This document shows, piece by piece, positions 43,828 through 52,782 of a DNA stretch of 64,000 nucleotides; the first letter of the stretch is position 1; each line of letters opens with the position of its first letter. The notes beneath the pieces are model-generated. The model searched no databases, had not been told where the DNA came from, and saw only the letters and a list, made by a program, of their open reading frames with translations. The stretch is from Betaproteobacteria bacterium Ga0077532 (GTDB taxonomy: Bacteria; Pseudomonadota; Gammaproteobacteria; Burkholderiales; Ga0077523), in assembly GCA_001464895.1 (NCBI GenBank), contig LNEE01000003.1, forward strand, positions 49,532 through 113,531. The letters are read 5' to 3'. The translations under genes and the position numbers were made by a program.

Positions 43828-45747
43828 TCAGTTCGAGAACGGCAGACGGACGCGCAGATCGCGAAGGCGCTGGAAGAGGCTGCGCGAGACGGGGGAATTG
43901 GTGACCTTCTCCGGCTCGACGCGCTGCGCCTTCAGGAGGCCCGGGCTCGTCTTGTAGGTGTGATACCGGTTGAGGGCCGCAGCCACGTGCTCCTGCAACT
44001 GCCCCGGTGCGAGCGGTCGGTTGATGAACCGGTACACCTGCACCTCGTTGATGAGATCGATCAGCATGACGGCGTCCGGCGCGCCGGTCACCGCGATCGT
44101 GAGGATCTGCGGATACGCCACCTTCAGGGCGTGCAGCAGGGCCTTCACCGCCGCGGGATCTGCGTCGAGGTCGGCCACGAGCACCGCCACCTCGCGCTCC
44201 TGCAGAAGCCGGAGGGCTTCATCGAGGTTGCGCGCCTGCCCCACCCAATGCCGTTCGCCGAAATCGCGCACCGCGTGGGGCATGATCTCGTCACGTGGGT
44301 CGAGGCAGAGAATCGACTCGTCGAAGCGCGATTCCGATGGCAGCCGCCAAGCGGGAACATCGGGCAGGGACGCCGCGATGTCGACGGCCTCGGCGACCAC
44401 CCGCTGCAGTTCCTGCGCATTCCACGGCTTGTTGATGAAGCGCCAGACCTCGCCATCGTTGATCGACCCTACGATGGAGGCAAGATCGGAGTATCCGGTC
44501 AGGAGGATTCGCACGCTGCGTGGCGAAACCTCGCGGATCTGCCGCAGCAGTTCGACCCCGAGCATGCCGGGCATCCGCTGATCCGAGATCACCACCTGCA
44601 CGGGGATGCGCTTGACCATCTCGAGCGCCTGGACGGGATCGTCCGCGGTGTAGACGTGATATTGCTGGCGGAAGAGCGCGTGCAGGGCCGTGAGGATCCG
44701 CATCTCGTCGTCGACGAACAGGACGTTGGCGCGATCACCCGCCACCGCCGGCGGCGGGACCACGTTCACGGGCGCGAGGGGCGCGAGCACGCTGGGCGCC
44801 GGCACCCCGGGCAGCGTGCCGCTTTCCTTGCCGAGATTCGTGCGCAGCGACTTCAGCATCTGCGGCGCCACGCGCGGCACCGACGACTCGATCGGTGGCG
44901 GCGCGCCCTTCAGCAGCGGATAGTGCATCGCCTCGCGGATCGCCGACTCGAACTCCCGCGCGCTCTGGTAGCGATCGGCAGGCTCCTTCGAGAGTCCGCG
45001 CAGTACCAGCGGGTCCAGCACCGTGGTGAGAAGCTCGTTCTTCACCGACGGCGGCACGGGTGTTTCCGTGAACACGCGATGCATGATGACCGCGCTGTTC
45101 GGCCCATCGAAGGGGCGCTTGCGCGTCAGCAGTTCGTAGAAGATCACCGCGACGGCGTAGAGATCGGTGCGCGGATCCGCGACCTCGCCGGCGAACTGCT
45201 CGGGCGCCATGTACGACGGCGTCCCGATGAGGTCCCCGGTCTGTGTGAGATTCGAAGATTCGAGCCGCGCGACCCCGAAGTCCGCGATCTTGATGACCCC
45301 GTCGCGGCTCACCATGATGTTCGATGGCTTGATGTCGCGATGGATCACGCCCTGCGAGTGGGAGTACGCGAGGGCCGACAGTACCTGCAACAGGATGTCG
45401 CAGACCTTCTCGGGCTCGCCGCTGAAATCCTCGCCGTGGAGATACGCCGTCAGCGGGCGGCCGAACACGCACTCCATCACGAGGTAGACGATGTCGTCCT
45501 CCTCGCCCGAATCGTAGACGGCCACGATGTTCGGATGCTGCAGACGCCCGGCCGCCCTCGCCTCGATCCGGAAGCGCGCGAGGATGGCCTTCGACTCCTG
45601 CGGATCGAGACGTCCCTTGTCGACCACCTTCACCGCGAGCGTGCGCTCGATGACAGGATCGTAGGCCTGATAGACCGTCGCCGTCGCACCGACGCCCAGG
45701 TGGCCTCGCACCTCGTACTTGCCGATCCGCTCCGGAAGCTTGCGCAT
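43828..45747 (-). CDS. Ser/Thr protein kinase fused to two receiver domains
   Basis: A 639-residue soluble fusion. Residues ~8-270 are a Hanks-type kinase: glycine loop GVGATATV (18-25), Lys40, HRDIKPSN (His136-Asp138, Asn143), DFG (156-158) and APE (181-183), all intact. After a Pro-rich linker (~280-338) comes a receiver domain with acidic pocket Asp346/347, phospho-acceptor Asp389, Thr417 and Lys440 in INKPW, as in RpfG-type regulators. A second receiver-like domain (~480-600) lacks the normal acidic pair and has Arg in place of the conserved Lys (FINRPL), so it is probably not phosphorylated. The gene starts 16 bp after a histidine kinase gene, which is the likely partner. No DNA-binding or cyclic-di-GMP domain is present. 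Confidence 0.85.
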   Translation of the reverse strand: MRKLPERIGKYEVRGHLGVGATATVYQAYDPVIERTLAVKVVDKGRLDPQESKAILARFRIEARAAGRLQHPNIVAVYDSGEEDDIVYLVMECVFGRPLTAYLHGEDFSGEPEKVCDILLQVLSALAYSHSQGVIHRDIKPSNIMVSRDGVIKIADFGVARLESSNLTQTGDLIGTPSYMAPEQFAGEVADPRTDLYAVAVIFYELLTRKRPFDGPNSAVIMHRVFTETPVPPSVKNELLTTVLDPLVLRGLSKEPADRYQSAREFESAIREAMHYPLLKGAPPPIESSVPRVAPQMLKSLRTNLGKESGTLPGVPAPSVLAPLAPVNVVPPPAVAGDRANVLFVDDEMRILTALHALFRQQYHVYTADDPVQALEMVKRIPVQVVISDQRMPGMLGVELLRQIREVSPRSVRILLTGYSDLASIVGSINDGEVWRFINKPWNAQELQRVVAEAVDIAASLPDVPAWRLPSESRFDESILCLDPRDEIMPHAVRDFGERHWVGQARNLDEALRLLQEREVAVLVADLDADPAAVKALLHALKVAYPQILTIAVTGAPDAVMLIDLINEVQVYRFINRPLAPGQLQEHVAAALNRYHTYKTSPGLLKAQRVEPEKVTNSPVSRSLFQRLRDLRVRLPFSN

Positions 45748-45763
45748 GGTCCCCGGCCTCGCC

Positions 45764-47566
45764 TCAGGCTGCCGCAGCAGCGGAGATATCGAGCGGCAGG
45801 ATCACGCTGAAGCGCGTGCCCTGCCCCGTCTTCGAGTCCACAACGATGCGACCACCGTGCTGCTGGACGATCTTGAAGGCGATCGACAGCCCGAGACCCG
45901 TCCCCTTCCCGACATCCTTCGTCGTGAAGAACGGATCGAAGATGCGCGGCAGGACGTCTGCCGGAATGCCATGACCGTTGTCGTCGACATCCACTGCGAC
46001 CTCACGGTCGCCGACCATGCGCGTCGTGATCACGATCGTGCCGCCGTTCTCGGGGGTCGCCTGCGCGGCATTCGTGATGAGGTTCAGGAACACCTGGTTC
46101 AACTGTGACGGCGAGCAGCTGACCAACGGGATCGTACCGAAGCGCTTCACCACCGATTTCGTCTTCACTACGTTGCGGGCGATCTTCAGGGTGCTCTCCA
46201 GGCATTCGTGAAGATCGACCCGCGAGACCATGTTGCGATCGAGCCGCGAGAAGTCCTTCAGGTTGACGACGATGTCGGAGATCTGCCCGATCCCGTAGAG
46301 GCCGTCGTCCACGAGGCGTCCGAGCGTCGGTACGGCCTCGGCCTCGTGCAGGTCGGCGGCCACCGCGCTGACACGAGCGAACTGGGCATTGACGGCGTTC
46401 TCGTCCGCATCGCCCGACTGCAGAAGTTTCAGGAGCTGCGACGTGTCGGTCGCAAGCGATCCGATCATCGGAAGCTGCGCCTGCACGGCCTCGAGGCTCG
46501 CCTTCACGTACGCAAGCGGCGTGTTGATCTCGTGGGCCACGCCCGCGACCATCTGCCCCAGGGACGACATCTTCTCGGACTGCACCAGCATCGCTTCCGA
46601 CTCCTTCAGATGCGCCATGGCTTCGGACAGCTCGCGGGTGCGCACCTCCACCTTGTGTTCGAGGGTGTCGTTCGATCGCTTCAACTGCAGATTGATGCCG
46701 TTGATGATCCGGTAGCTTCGCAGGAGCTGGGACCCGAAGTATGCGAGCACCACGAGAAGCGCAGCCGAGTAGAACACCAGATACACACGGTACAGCTCGC
46801 GCTGCTCGATCGCGGCCTGGAAACCTTGTTCGAACAACTGGCCGAGCGCATCGGTGCGCGGTCCGGTGGGGTGGTAGTAGACCTTGCTGAAGAACTGCTC
46901 ACGCGCCGGCTGGACGGACCGCAGGGCGCGGAGATGTTCCACGGTCAGCTGAAGCGGTTCACGGTAACCCGCCGGCAGGACTTCCAACGCGGCCAGCAAC
47001 TTGAACTCGGCCTCCTCGATCTCCTGGGTCAGGCGGCCGGCGGAGACCACGCTGAACTCCATCGACTTGGTGGAGAGGCGGTCGAGCAGTCGACGCACGT
47101 CATCGATCCGCTGGCCCGCGAGCGACGTCCCACCCACCTCCAGGTCCCGCAGTCTCGCCTGGGAGGCGGAGACCGATTGCAGCACGTTGCGCAGCGCGCT
47201 GTTCGAGATCCCGGCGGCCTCGCGATACTGGGAAATCAGTTCGAGCTTCTGGTCGTAGAGGGTGCTGAGCTGGGCCACGTTGGCCACGAGCACGAGGTCG
47301 TCGAGGGCGCGGGCCTGTTCACCCAGCTCGTTGATCGCGCGTCCGAGGCGGTCGCGGGAGACGCGAAGCATCTCGGGATCCGCGAGGAACTCCGTGCGGG
47401 ACCGCAGCACGGACTCGTTCCAACTGGCATCGAGCTCGCGCAGGTCTCCTAGCAGGGCGTTCACGCGCACCTGCCGTCCAAAGTCCACGGACTGCGTCAT
47501 GTAGACCAGGAATGCGAGCAGGGCCGTCAACAGAACGGCGAGGATGAACAGCAGAAACCGGCGCAA
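45764..47566 (-). CDS. Membrane sensor histidine kinase
   Basis: A 600-residue sensor kinase. Two transmembrane helices (about 4-23 and 260-282) bracket a large helical periplasmic domain of ~235 residues, which has no metal or haem motif I can name. A coiled coil (~288-335) leads to the phospho-acceptor helix GVAHEINTPL with His345, then the N box (NLITNAAQATPENG), DDNGHGIP, FFTTKDVGKGTGLGLSI. The H-box type is that of HPK4-like kinases. It starts 26 nt downstream of a long palindrome and is 16 bp before the kinase-receiver gene, suggesting one signalling operon. Confidence 0.9.
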   Translation of the reverse strand: MRRFLLFILAVLLTALLAFLVYMTQSVDFGRQVRVNALLGDLRELDASWNESVLRSRTEFLADPEMLRVSRDRLGRAINELGEQARALDDLVLVANVAQLSTLYDQKLELISQYREAAGISNSALRNVLQSVSASQARLRDLEVGGTSLAGQRIDDVRRLLDRLSTKSMEFSVVSAGRLTQEIEEAEFKLLAALEVLPAGYREPLQLTVEHLRALRSVQPAREQFFSKVYYHPTGPRTDALGQLFEQGFQAAIEQRELYRVYLVFYSAALLVVLAYFGSQLLRSYRIINGINLQLKRSNDTLEHKVEVRTRELSEAMAHLKESEAMLVQSEKMSSLGQMVAGVAHEINTPLAYVKASLEAVQAQLPMIGSLATDTSQLLKLLQSGDADENAVNAQFARVSAVAADLHEAEAVPTLGRLVDDGLYGIGQISDIVVNLKDFSRLDRNMVSRVDLHECLESTLKIARNVVKTKSVVKRFGTIPLVSCSPSQLNQVFLNLITNAAQATPENGGTIVITTRMVGDREVAVDVDDNGHGIPADVLPRIFDPFFTTKDVGKGTGLGLSIAFKIVQQHGGRIVVDSKTGQGTRFSVILPLDISAAAAA

Positions 47567-47591
47567 GGTCGTCCTCTGATGAGCAGACGCC

Positions 47592-47755
47592 AGGAGCCTG
47601 TCGGGCTTGGGTGGTCGAAAGCGAAACGGCGGGAGAGTGAAAACAGATTCCGACGATTTCGACGAACGTATCGGGAATACGTGAGGAGGAAGCGGCGGAA
47701 TACGGACCGCTCTCCCACCGTTGCAGCCGAGTCATCCCAAGTTCGACAGGCTCCT
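47592..47755. repeat. 164-bp imperfect palindrome (REP/MITE-like)
   Basis: The ends AGGAGCCTGTCGGGCTTGG (47592-47610) and the inverted copy at 47737-47755 match at 17 of 19 positions. Further in, CGGCGGGAGAG (47627-47637) pairs with 47710-47720 at 10 of 11, and the centre is ACGTAT-CGGGA-ATACGT (47666-47682). All three pairs share the same centre near 47674, so the whole segment can fold as one long hairpin. It occupies most of the ~320-bp gene-free interval 47567-47887. Arg-rich short frames on both strands are a by-product of the symmetry. Confidence 0.7.
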
Positions 47756-47826
47756 AAGTCTTGTTGTTGTGCAAAAGCGGCACCGAATTCTACCGGCTCG
47801 ACAGAATCTCCATGTCACCACTGTCG

Positions 47827-47864
47827 AAAAAAATTACGCCGCCGGTCAACTGCCCCGGCGGCGT
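47827..47864 (-). terminator. Rho-independent terminator of the MFS gene
   Basis: A 10-bp stem (ACGCCGCCGG at 47836-47845 pairing with 47855-47864) is followed on the minus strand by AATTTTTTT. It lies 23 bp after the MFS stop codon. Confidence 0.9.
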
Positions 47865-47887
47865 ATCGCTGGACTTCTGCTGAAAGG

Positions 47888-49237
47888 TCAGCGTTTTTCC
47901 GCCTTGGGCATCATGATCGTGATGATCGCGCCCAGAAGAGCCAGCGCCGCGAGCGCGTAGAACGCCGCCTCGGTCGAGTTGGTCGCCTGCCGGATGCGCC
48001 CGATCATGTCGGGGCCGAAGTGACCACCGAGGTTGCCCACCGAGTTGATCCAGGCGATACCCGCCGCCGCCGCGGTACCCGACAGGAACGCCGTCGGCAG
48101 CGACCAGAAGGTCGCCACGTAGGAGAGGATGCCGCTGGTGATCAGCGTGAGCCCGAGCATGCCGAGGATCGGGTCCTTGCCCACCAGTGCCAGCATCAAC
48201 ATGCCGACCGCAGCCACCAACATGCTGCCTGCCACGTGCCAGCGACGCTCTCCGGTGCGATCCGAGTGGCTGCCGACCACGACCATCACCACCGCGGCCA
48301 CGCCCCAGGGAATCATGCTGAGCAGGCCGACCTTCAGGAAGTCCGTCTTGTCGACGCCCAGTTCCTGGATCAGTGTCGGCATCCAGAAATTGACGGCATA
48401 GAAACCCACCACCCCGCAGAAGTACACCACGGCGAGCGCCCAGACGCGGACGTCCTTGAAGGCGTCCATCATGTTGTGGCTGTTGCCGCTGCCCTGCTTG
48501 GCCTCGTTGTCCTCACGGATCCGGCCGGCCACGAGTTCCCGCTCCTCGGGTGTGAGCCATTTCGCCTTGGCCGGCCCGTCGTCGAGCAGGATCAGCACGA
48601 GCACACCAATGATGACCGACGGTATCCCTTCCAGCAGGAACAGCCACTGCCAGCCCCGCCAGCCGTTGGCTCCGTCCATGTACTGCATGATCGCGCCCGA
48701 TACCGGGGAGCCCACCACGTTGGCGATGGCGATGGCAGTCATGAAGAGCGCCGTCATCTTGGCGCGTCGGGAGGACGGGAACCAGTAGGTCATGTACAGG
48801 ATGACCCCTGGGAAGAAGCCGGCCTCGGACACGCCGAGCAGGAAGCGCAGGAAGTAGAACGTGAACTCGGCGTCGGTGCAGTTGAAGGCGACGGCGATGC
48901 TGCCCCAGGCGATCGAGTTCGTGAACATGAAGGCGCTGGAGATCAAGCCCCAGGTCACCATGATCCGGGCGATCCAGATGCGCGCGCCCACCTTCTCGAG
49001 GATCACGTTGCTCGGCACCTCGAAGATGAAGTAGCCGATGAAGAAGATGCCGGCACCGAATCCGTACACGGTGTCGCTGAACTTCAGGTCAGGCGCCATC
49101 TGCAGCTTCGCGAAGCCGACGTTGACCCGGTCGAGGAACGCGACGATGTAGCAGATGAAGAGGAAGGGGATCAACCGACCCGCGACCTTCTTGAAGGTGG
49201 CTTCTTCGAACTCCCGGGACACGCTCTGGATGGCCAA
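47888..49237 (-). CDS. ACS-family MFS transporter (anion:cation symporter-like)
   Basis: A 449-residue inner-membrane carrier with 12 helices. The N-terminal pattern (RLIPFLFICYIVAFLDRVNVGFAKLQM) and the loop FPSSRRAKMTALFMTA fit the ACS family, whose members import organic acids such as phthalate, tartrate or glucarate. Substrate is not determinable here. I propose a TTG start at 49237 because GGAGGAG lies five bases upstream and the family N-terminus begins at once; no suitable ATG or GTG is in reach. It ends at a strong terminator and stands alone, with no catabolic genes beside it. Confidence 0.85.
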   Translation of the reverse strand: MAIQSVSREFEEATFKKVAGRLIPFLFICYIVAFLDRVNVGFAKLQMAPDLKFSDTVYGFGAGIFFIGYFIFEVPSNVILEKVGARIWIARIMVTWGLISSAFMFTNSIAWGSIAVAFNCTDAEFTFYFLRFLLGVSEAGFFPGVILYMTYWFPSSRRAKMTALFMTAIAIANVVGSPVSGAIMQYMDGANGWRGWQWLFLLEGIPSVIIGVLVLILLDDGPAKAKWLTPEERELVAGRIREDNEAKQGSGNSHNMMDAFKDVRVWALAVVYFCGVVGFYAVNFWMPTLIQELGVDKTDFLKVGLLSMIPWGVAAVVMVVVGSHSDRTGERRWHVAGSMLVAAVGMLMLALVGKDPILGMLGLTLITSGILSYVATFWSLPTAFLSGTAAAAGIAWINSVGNLGGHFGPDMIGRIRQATNSTEAAFYALAALALLGAIITIMMPKAEKR

Positions 49238-49411
49238 GTCGACTCCTCCCCTTGTTTCATTCGATGGACCAGCATGCCCCCCGGGGCTTGCAGGCCTGAT
49301 TGGCCCGTCTGTCGGGAAGCGGCGCGTATTGTAGGAAGGGGGGCGACTGTTGGCTACGGCCGTATGGGTATGAAAAGAGTTGACCCGGACGGGATGTTTC
49401 GGATAGCGCAC

Positions 49412-49449
49412 CCACAAAAGAAACGGTCCGGGAGAAACCTCCCGGACCG
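49412..49449 (-). terminator. Terminator after the PEP-CTERM gene
   Basis: A perfect 11-bp stem (CGGTCCGGGAG at 49424-49434 pairing with 49439-49449) and a 4-base loop lie about 50 bp after the stop. On the minus strand it is followed by TTTCTTTTGTG, a good U-tract. Confidence 0.88.
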
Positions 49450-49501
49450 AGGTACTGCACCGTCCGGACGCTGTCAGCCGAACGGCATCAGCAGAGCAAC
49501 A

Positions 49502-50338
49502 TCAGGCGCGCGCTGCCTGGCGACGCACCGCAAAGCCGACGCCCAGCAGACCCAGCGCCATCAGCGCGTAGGTCTCGGGTTCCGGCACTTCCGGCACGGA
49601 GCTAAAAACGGCCTCGGTGCCACCGATGAAGCCCACGACACCGGGCGTGCCCCAGACCTGGGCGGCGGCGAGATAGGCCCCCGAACCACCGCTGGACGCA
49701 GCCTCGAAGAGATTGATGTCGATGTTGGTGTTGCCGTCGTCGTAGGTGAAGGCGAGCTTGCTGGAGATCGCGCCATCCGGGCCGAGCGCGTCAGCGCCGA
49801 AGGTGATCATCACGTCGAACGCACCGCCCGGGGCACCGAGCGAGAAGCCGTTCGGGGCGATGACCATGCTGGTCGGGTTGGCGCCAGCATTGGGGAACCC
49901 TGCATCATCCGTCCACAGCATGCTGAGCCTGCTGTAGTCGAAACCGGCGACCGCCGATTCGTTGATGTTGAGGTAGATCGCCGTCGCGTACTCACCGGTG
50001 CTCAGGCTACCGAGGCCCTGGACCTGACCCACCACCGGATAACCTGACAGCCCGAAGCCCGCCAGAGCGGCCGCGTCGAATGGCGTCGGCTCGAGCGTGG
50101 GTGTCGTGGTGATCTGCAGTTCCACCCAGTTCCTGACACCCGCAAAGGCAGTACCTTCAAGGAAACCGAGATCGTACAGACGCAGGTTGATGCCAGGAGC
50201 GCCAGCGGCCGGCCCGGAACCGGCGATCACCGTATCCAGGACGATATCGGCGCCTTCGATCGGGCCAATGGCGAATGCCGGCGCGGTGAGACCGACGGTG
50301 ACGGCAAGCAGCGCCGCCAGACGAGTCATCTTGTGCAT
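49502..50338 (-). CDS. PEP-CTERM sorting-domain secreted protein
   Basis: A 278-residue exported protein with a signal peptide (about residues 1-24, ending PAFA), a low-complexity Gly/Ala/Thr-rich body without a named domain, and a C-terminal PEP-CTERM tag: VPEPETYALM, a short hydrophobic helix (ALGLLGVGFAV) and the basic end RRQAARA. Such proteins are cut by the exosortase EpsH/XrtA and released or attached at the surface of biofilm-forming Gram-negatives. No exosortase gene is in the window. The start at 50338 has GGAGA upstream. Its own terminator suggests a single-gene transcript. Confidence 0.9.
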   Translation of the reverse strand: MHKMTRLAALLAVTVGLTAPAFAIGPIEGADIVLDTVIAGSGPAAGAPGINLRLYDLGFLEGTAFAGVRNWVELQITTTPTLEPTPFDAAALAGFGLSGYPVVGQVQGLGSLSTGEYATAIYLNINESAVAGFDYSRLSMLWTDDAGFPNAGANPTSMVIAPNGFSLGAPGGAFDVMITFGADALGPDGAISSKLAFTYDDGNTNIDINLFEAASSGGSGAYLAAAQVWGTPGVVGFIGGTEAVFSSVPEVPEPETYALMALGLLGVGFAVRRQAARA

Positions 50339-50624
50339 GATAAAAGTCTCCAAGGTTGAATTCTCGGGGGGGGCGATTCGACGAACCACCCTGTGCCCAT
50401 CCAACAAGAGGGTCGAGACGGGCAATGTCCCGTCGAGACACCCACCCTCGGTGCCGGCCGCCACCCCTGGACTGCGGATGTCGACCCACTTACACCGATG
50501 GCCTTTGGAGATTAGTCGGAGGGAACTTACGAATGGGTTACGGATAAGGGTGCCCGCGTGCCACGCGCCCCCGGAATCGTCCCGAAGCCTTGCCTGGATA
50601 CCCGGGACGGACGTCCCGGTTCAT

Positions 50625-52766
50625 TCACTGCGCGATCGCGTCGCGGGCGACCCCGCGCACCTCGAAGCGCACCCGGTCGAGCACAGCACCGGCCGCGTCC
50701 GACAGCACCAGCTCGAAGCGCCCCGGCACGGGCTTCCAGAGCACCGCACCGACGGCGTCCGCGACCAGCGGCTCGTCGTTCAGGCGCCAGCGAAGCCCCT
50801 CGCCGGGCTGCGTCGCCTTGAAGCGCACGCGCTGCGACGACTCCGGGATGTCCGGGTCCACCGCCAGGATCGCGCCGTTGCCCGGGTACGAGATCCGCAC
50901 CCCTGCCCCGACCGCGGGTGCGAGTACGACCTCCGCCACTTCGGTGCCGCGCAGGAAGACCTCTTCTCGGTCCGGCTCGATGGACGGCACGAACCGGACG
51001 CGCTGCATCACGACGCCCGACGGCTTGGGCGGGGTCGGCGACGTCTCGTTGCGATGGAGCCGTTGCATGATCGCAAGCCATGCCGGCGCGGCACCGCTCA
51101 CGCCCGACACGTCGCGCATGGGGGCGCCATCGAAGTTGCCGACCCAGACCCCCACCGTGTACCGCCGCGACAACCCGATGCACCAGTTGTCCCGCATGTC
51201 CTTGCTCGTACCCGTCTTCACTGCCGTCCAGAAGGGGGTGGCCAGCGGATTCTCGAGTCCGAAGCTGGCACTGCGGGCGCCGCGGTCCGAGAGGATGTCG
51301 GCCACGATCCACGCAGCGCCCGGCTCCGTCACCGCGCGCGGCTTCCCCGGTGGCGCCGGCAGCACGCGCAGCGGTGACCAGGCCCCGCCGTTGGCGAACG
51401 TCCGGTAGGCGTTGACCAGTTCCTTCAACGTCACATCGGCCGAGCCCAGCGCGAGCGAGTAGCCGTAGAAGTCCCCCGACGGCACGACGTGCTCGAAGCC
51501 CAGATCGCGCAGGCGGTCCGTGAACCGCTCCGGCCCCAGCAGCATGAGGGTGCGCACCGCCGGAACGTTGAGCGACCCGGACAGCGCGGCGCGCACGCTC
51601 ACCGGTCCGCGGAAATCGCGGTCGTAGTTCTGCGGCACGTAGAGCCCCGACGGCGTGACGAGGTCGGCCGGGGTGTCATCCAGGAGCGAGGCGGCCGTCA
51701 GCAGCCGTTCCTCCAACACCTGCGCGTAGAGAAACGGCTTCAGCGTCGAGCCGGCCTGCCGCGGTGCCTTCACGCCATCCACGAATGGCGCCGAGGAACC
51801 GCCTCCCTGGTTGCCCACATAGGCGAGGACATCGCCGGTGGCGTTGTCGACGACGAGCGCCGCGGCGTCCTGGACACCCCGTTTCGCCAGTTCGCCGATC
51901 TGACGGGACAGCACTTCGAGGACGGCGGCCTGCGTCCGGAGATCCAGCGTCGTCACGACGCGCGGCGCATCGCGGGACAGCAGTTCCCGCGCGAGGTGCG
52001 GCGCCAGCGCGACGCTTGCCTCCAGCCGGGGCGCACGGCCGAGCGCCGTCTTCGCGATCGCCTCGAACGGCTTGCAGTCGACCAGCTTCTTCCCCGTCGC
52101 CGCCACGCCGCACGCGCGCCGGGCCACCACATCGGGCGGCGCATTCGGCCCCCGCAGCAGGGCTGCGAGGATGGCGGCTTCGCGGGCATCAAGACCCGAG
52201 GGCGCCTTGTCGAAGAGTCCGCGCGTGGCGGCGCCGATGCCCGTCAGCTCGCCCCGGAAGGGCGACAGGTTGAGGTACGCCTCGAGGATCTCGCGCTTGG
52301 CCCACCGCGCTTCCAGGGCACGCGCGGCACGGATCTGGTCCCACTTCTGGGTCACGGTCCGATGGCTGCCGGCCGCGCGCAGGGCCGGCTCCAGCATCGC
52401 CGCCACCTGCATCGAGAGCGTGCTAGCGCCCCGCGGCGCGCCCTTCAGGAACGTGTCGATGGCCGCGTCGCCCAGCGCGCGCCAGTCGACGCCGCCGTGC
52501 TCGAAGAAACGTCGGTCCTCCGCGCGCACCACGGCGTCCACCAGCGCCGGCGAGATATCCTGGAGCGGTACCCACTGCAGACGCCGCACGGAGTTGTCGA
52601 CGCGCAGTTCGTGCAGCAACGCGCCGTGGCGGTCGAGCAGTTGGGCCTCGCTGGGGCGATGCGCCCGCCGTACCTCGTCGAAGCCGGGCAGCAGGGCTGG
52701 CAATGCCGGCGCCGCGACGCCTGACAGCAGCACCGCGAACACCGCGCATCGGGAGATCCGGGACAT
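50625..52766 (-). CDS. pbpC: Penicillin-binding protein 1C
   Basis: Class A penicillin-binding protein of 713 residues. A signal/anchor segment (about 3-25) is followed by a glycosyltransferase-51 domain with AVVRAEDRRFFEHGGVD (catalytic Glu) and STLSMQ, a transpeptidase domain with the SxxK box STLK in RQAGSTLKPF, SGSLN and KTGTS, and a C-terminal BiPBP-type domain (about 620-713). All three transpeptidase boxes are intact. It starts 16 bp after the alpha-2-macroglobulin gene, the classical yfhM-pbpC pairing. Confidence 0.94.
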   Translation of the reverse strand: MSRISRCAVFAVLLSGVAAPALPALLPGFDEVRRAHRPSEAQLLDRHGALLHELRVDNSVRRLQWVPLQDISPALVDAVVRAEDRRFFEHGGVDWRALGDAAIDTFLKGAPRGASTLSMQVAAMLEPALRAAGSHRTVTQKWDQIRAARALEARWAKREILEAYLNLSPFRGELTGIGAATRGLFDKAPSGLDAREAAILAALLRGPNAPPDVVARRACGVAATGKKLVDCKPFEAIAKTALGRAPRLEASVALAPHLARELLSRDAPRVVTTLDLRTQAAVLEVLSRQIGELAKRGVQDAAALVVDNATGDVLAYVGNQGGGSSAPFVDGVKAPRQAGSTLKPFLYAQVLEERLLTAASLLDDTPADLVTPSGLYVPQNYDRDFRGPVSVRAALSGSLNVPAVRTLMLLGPERFTDRLRDLGFEHVVPSGDFYGYSLALGSADVTLKELVNAYRTFANGGAWSPLRVLPAPPGKPRAVTEPGAAWIVADILSDRGARSASFGLENPLATPFWTAVKTGTSKDMRDNWCIGLSRRYTVGVWVGNFDGAPMRDVSGVSGAAPAWLAIMQRLHRNETSPTPPKPSGVVMQRVRFVPSIEPDREEVFLRGTEVAEVVLAPAVGAGVRISYPGNGAILAVDPDIPESSQRVRFKATQPGEGLRWRLNDEPLVADAVGAVLWKPVPGRFELVLSDAAGAVLDRVRFEVRGVARDAIAQ

Positions 52767-52782
52767 CGCGGTGCGCGGGGCG

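Noticed and set aside
47527..47718. Arg-rich short reading frames on both strands in the palindrome
   Set aside because: Their similarity to each other follows from the symmetry of the repeat; one overlaps the start of the sensor kinase gene.
50339..50624. Sigma-54 type promoter upstream of the PEP-CTERM gene
   Set aside because: A TGGCACG string is present near 50550-50575 on the minus strand, but the TTGC half at the right spacing is missing.
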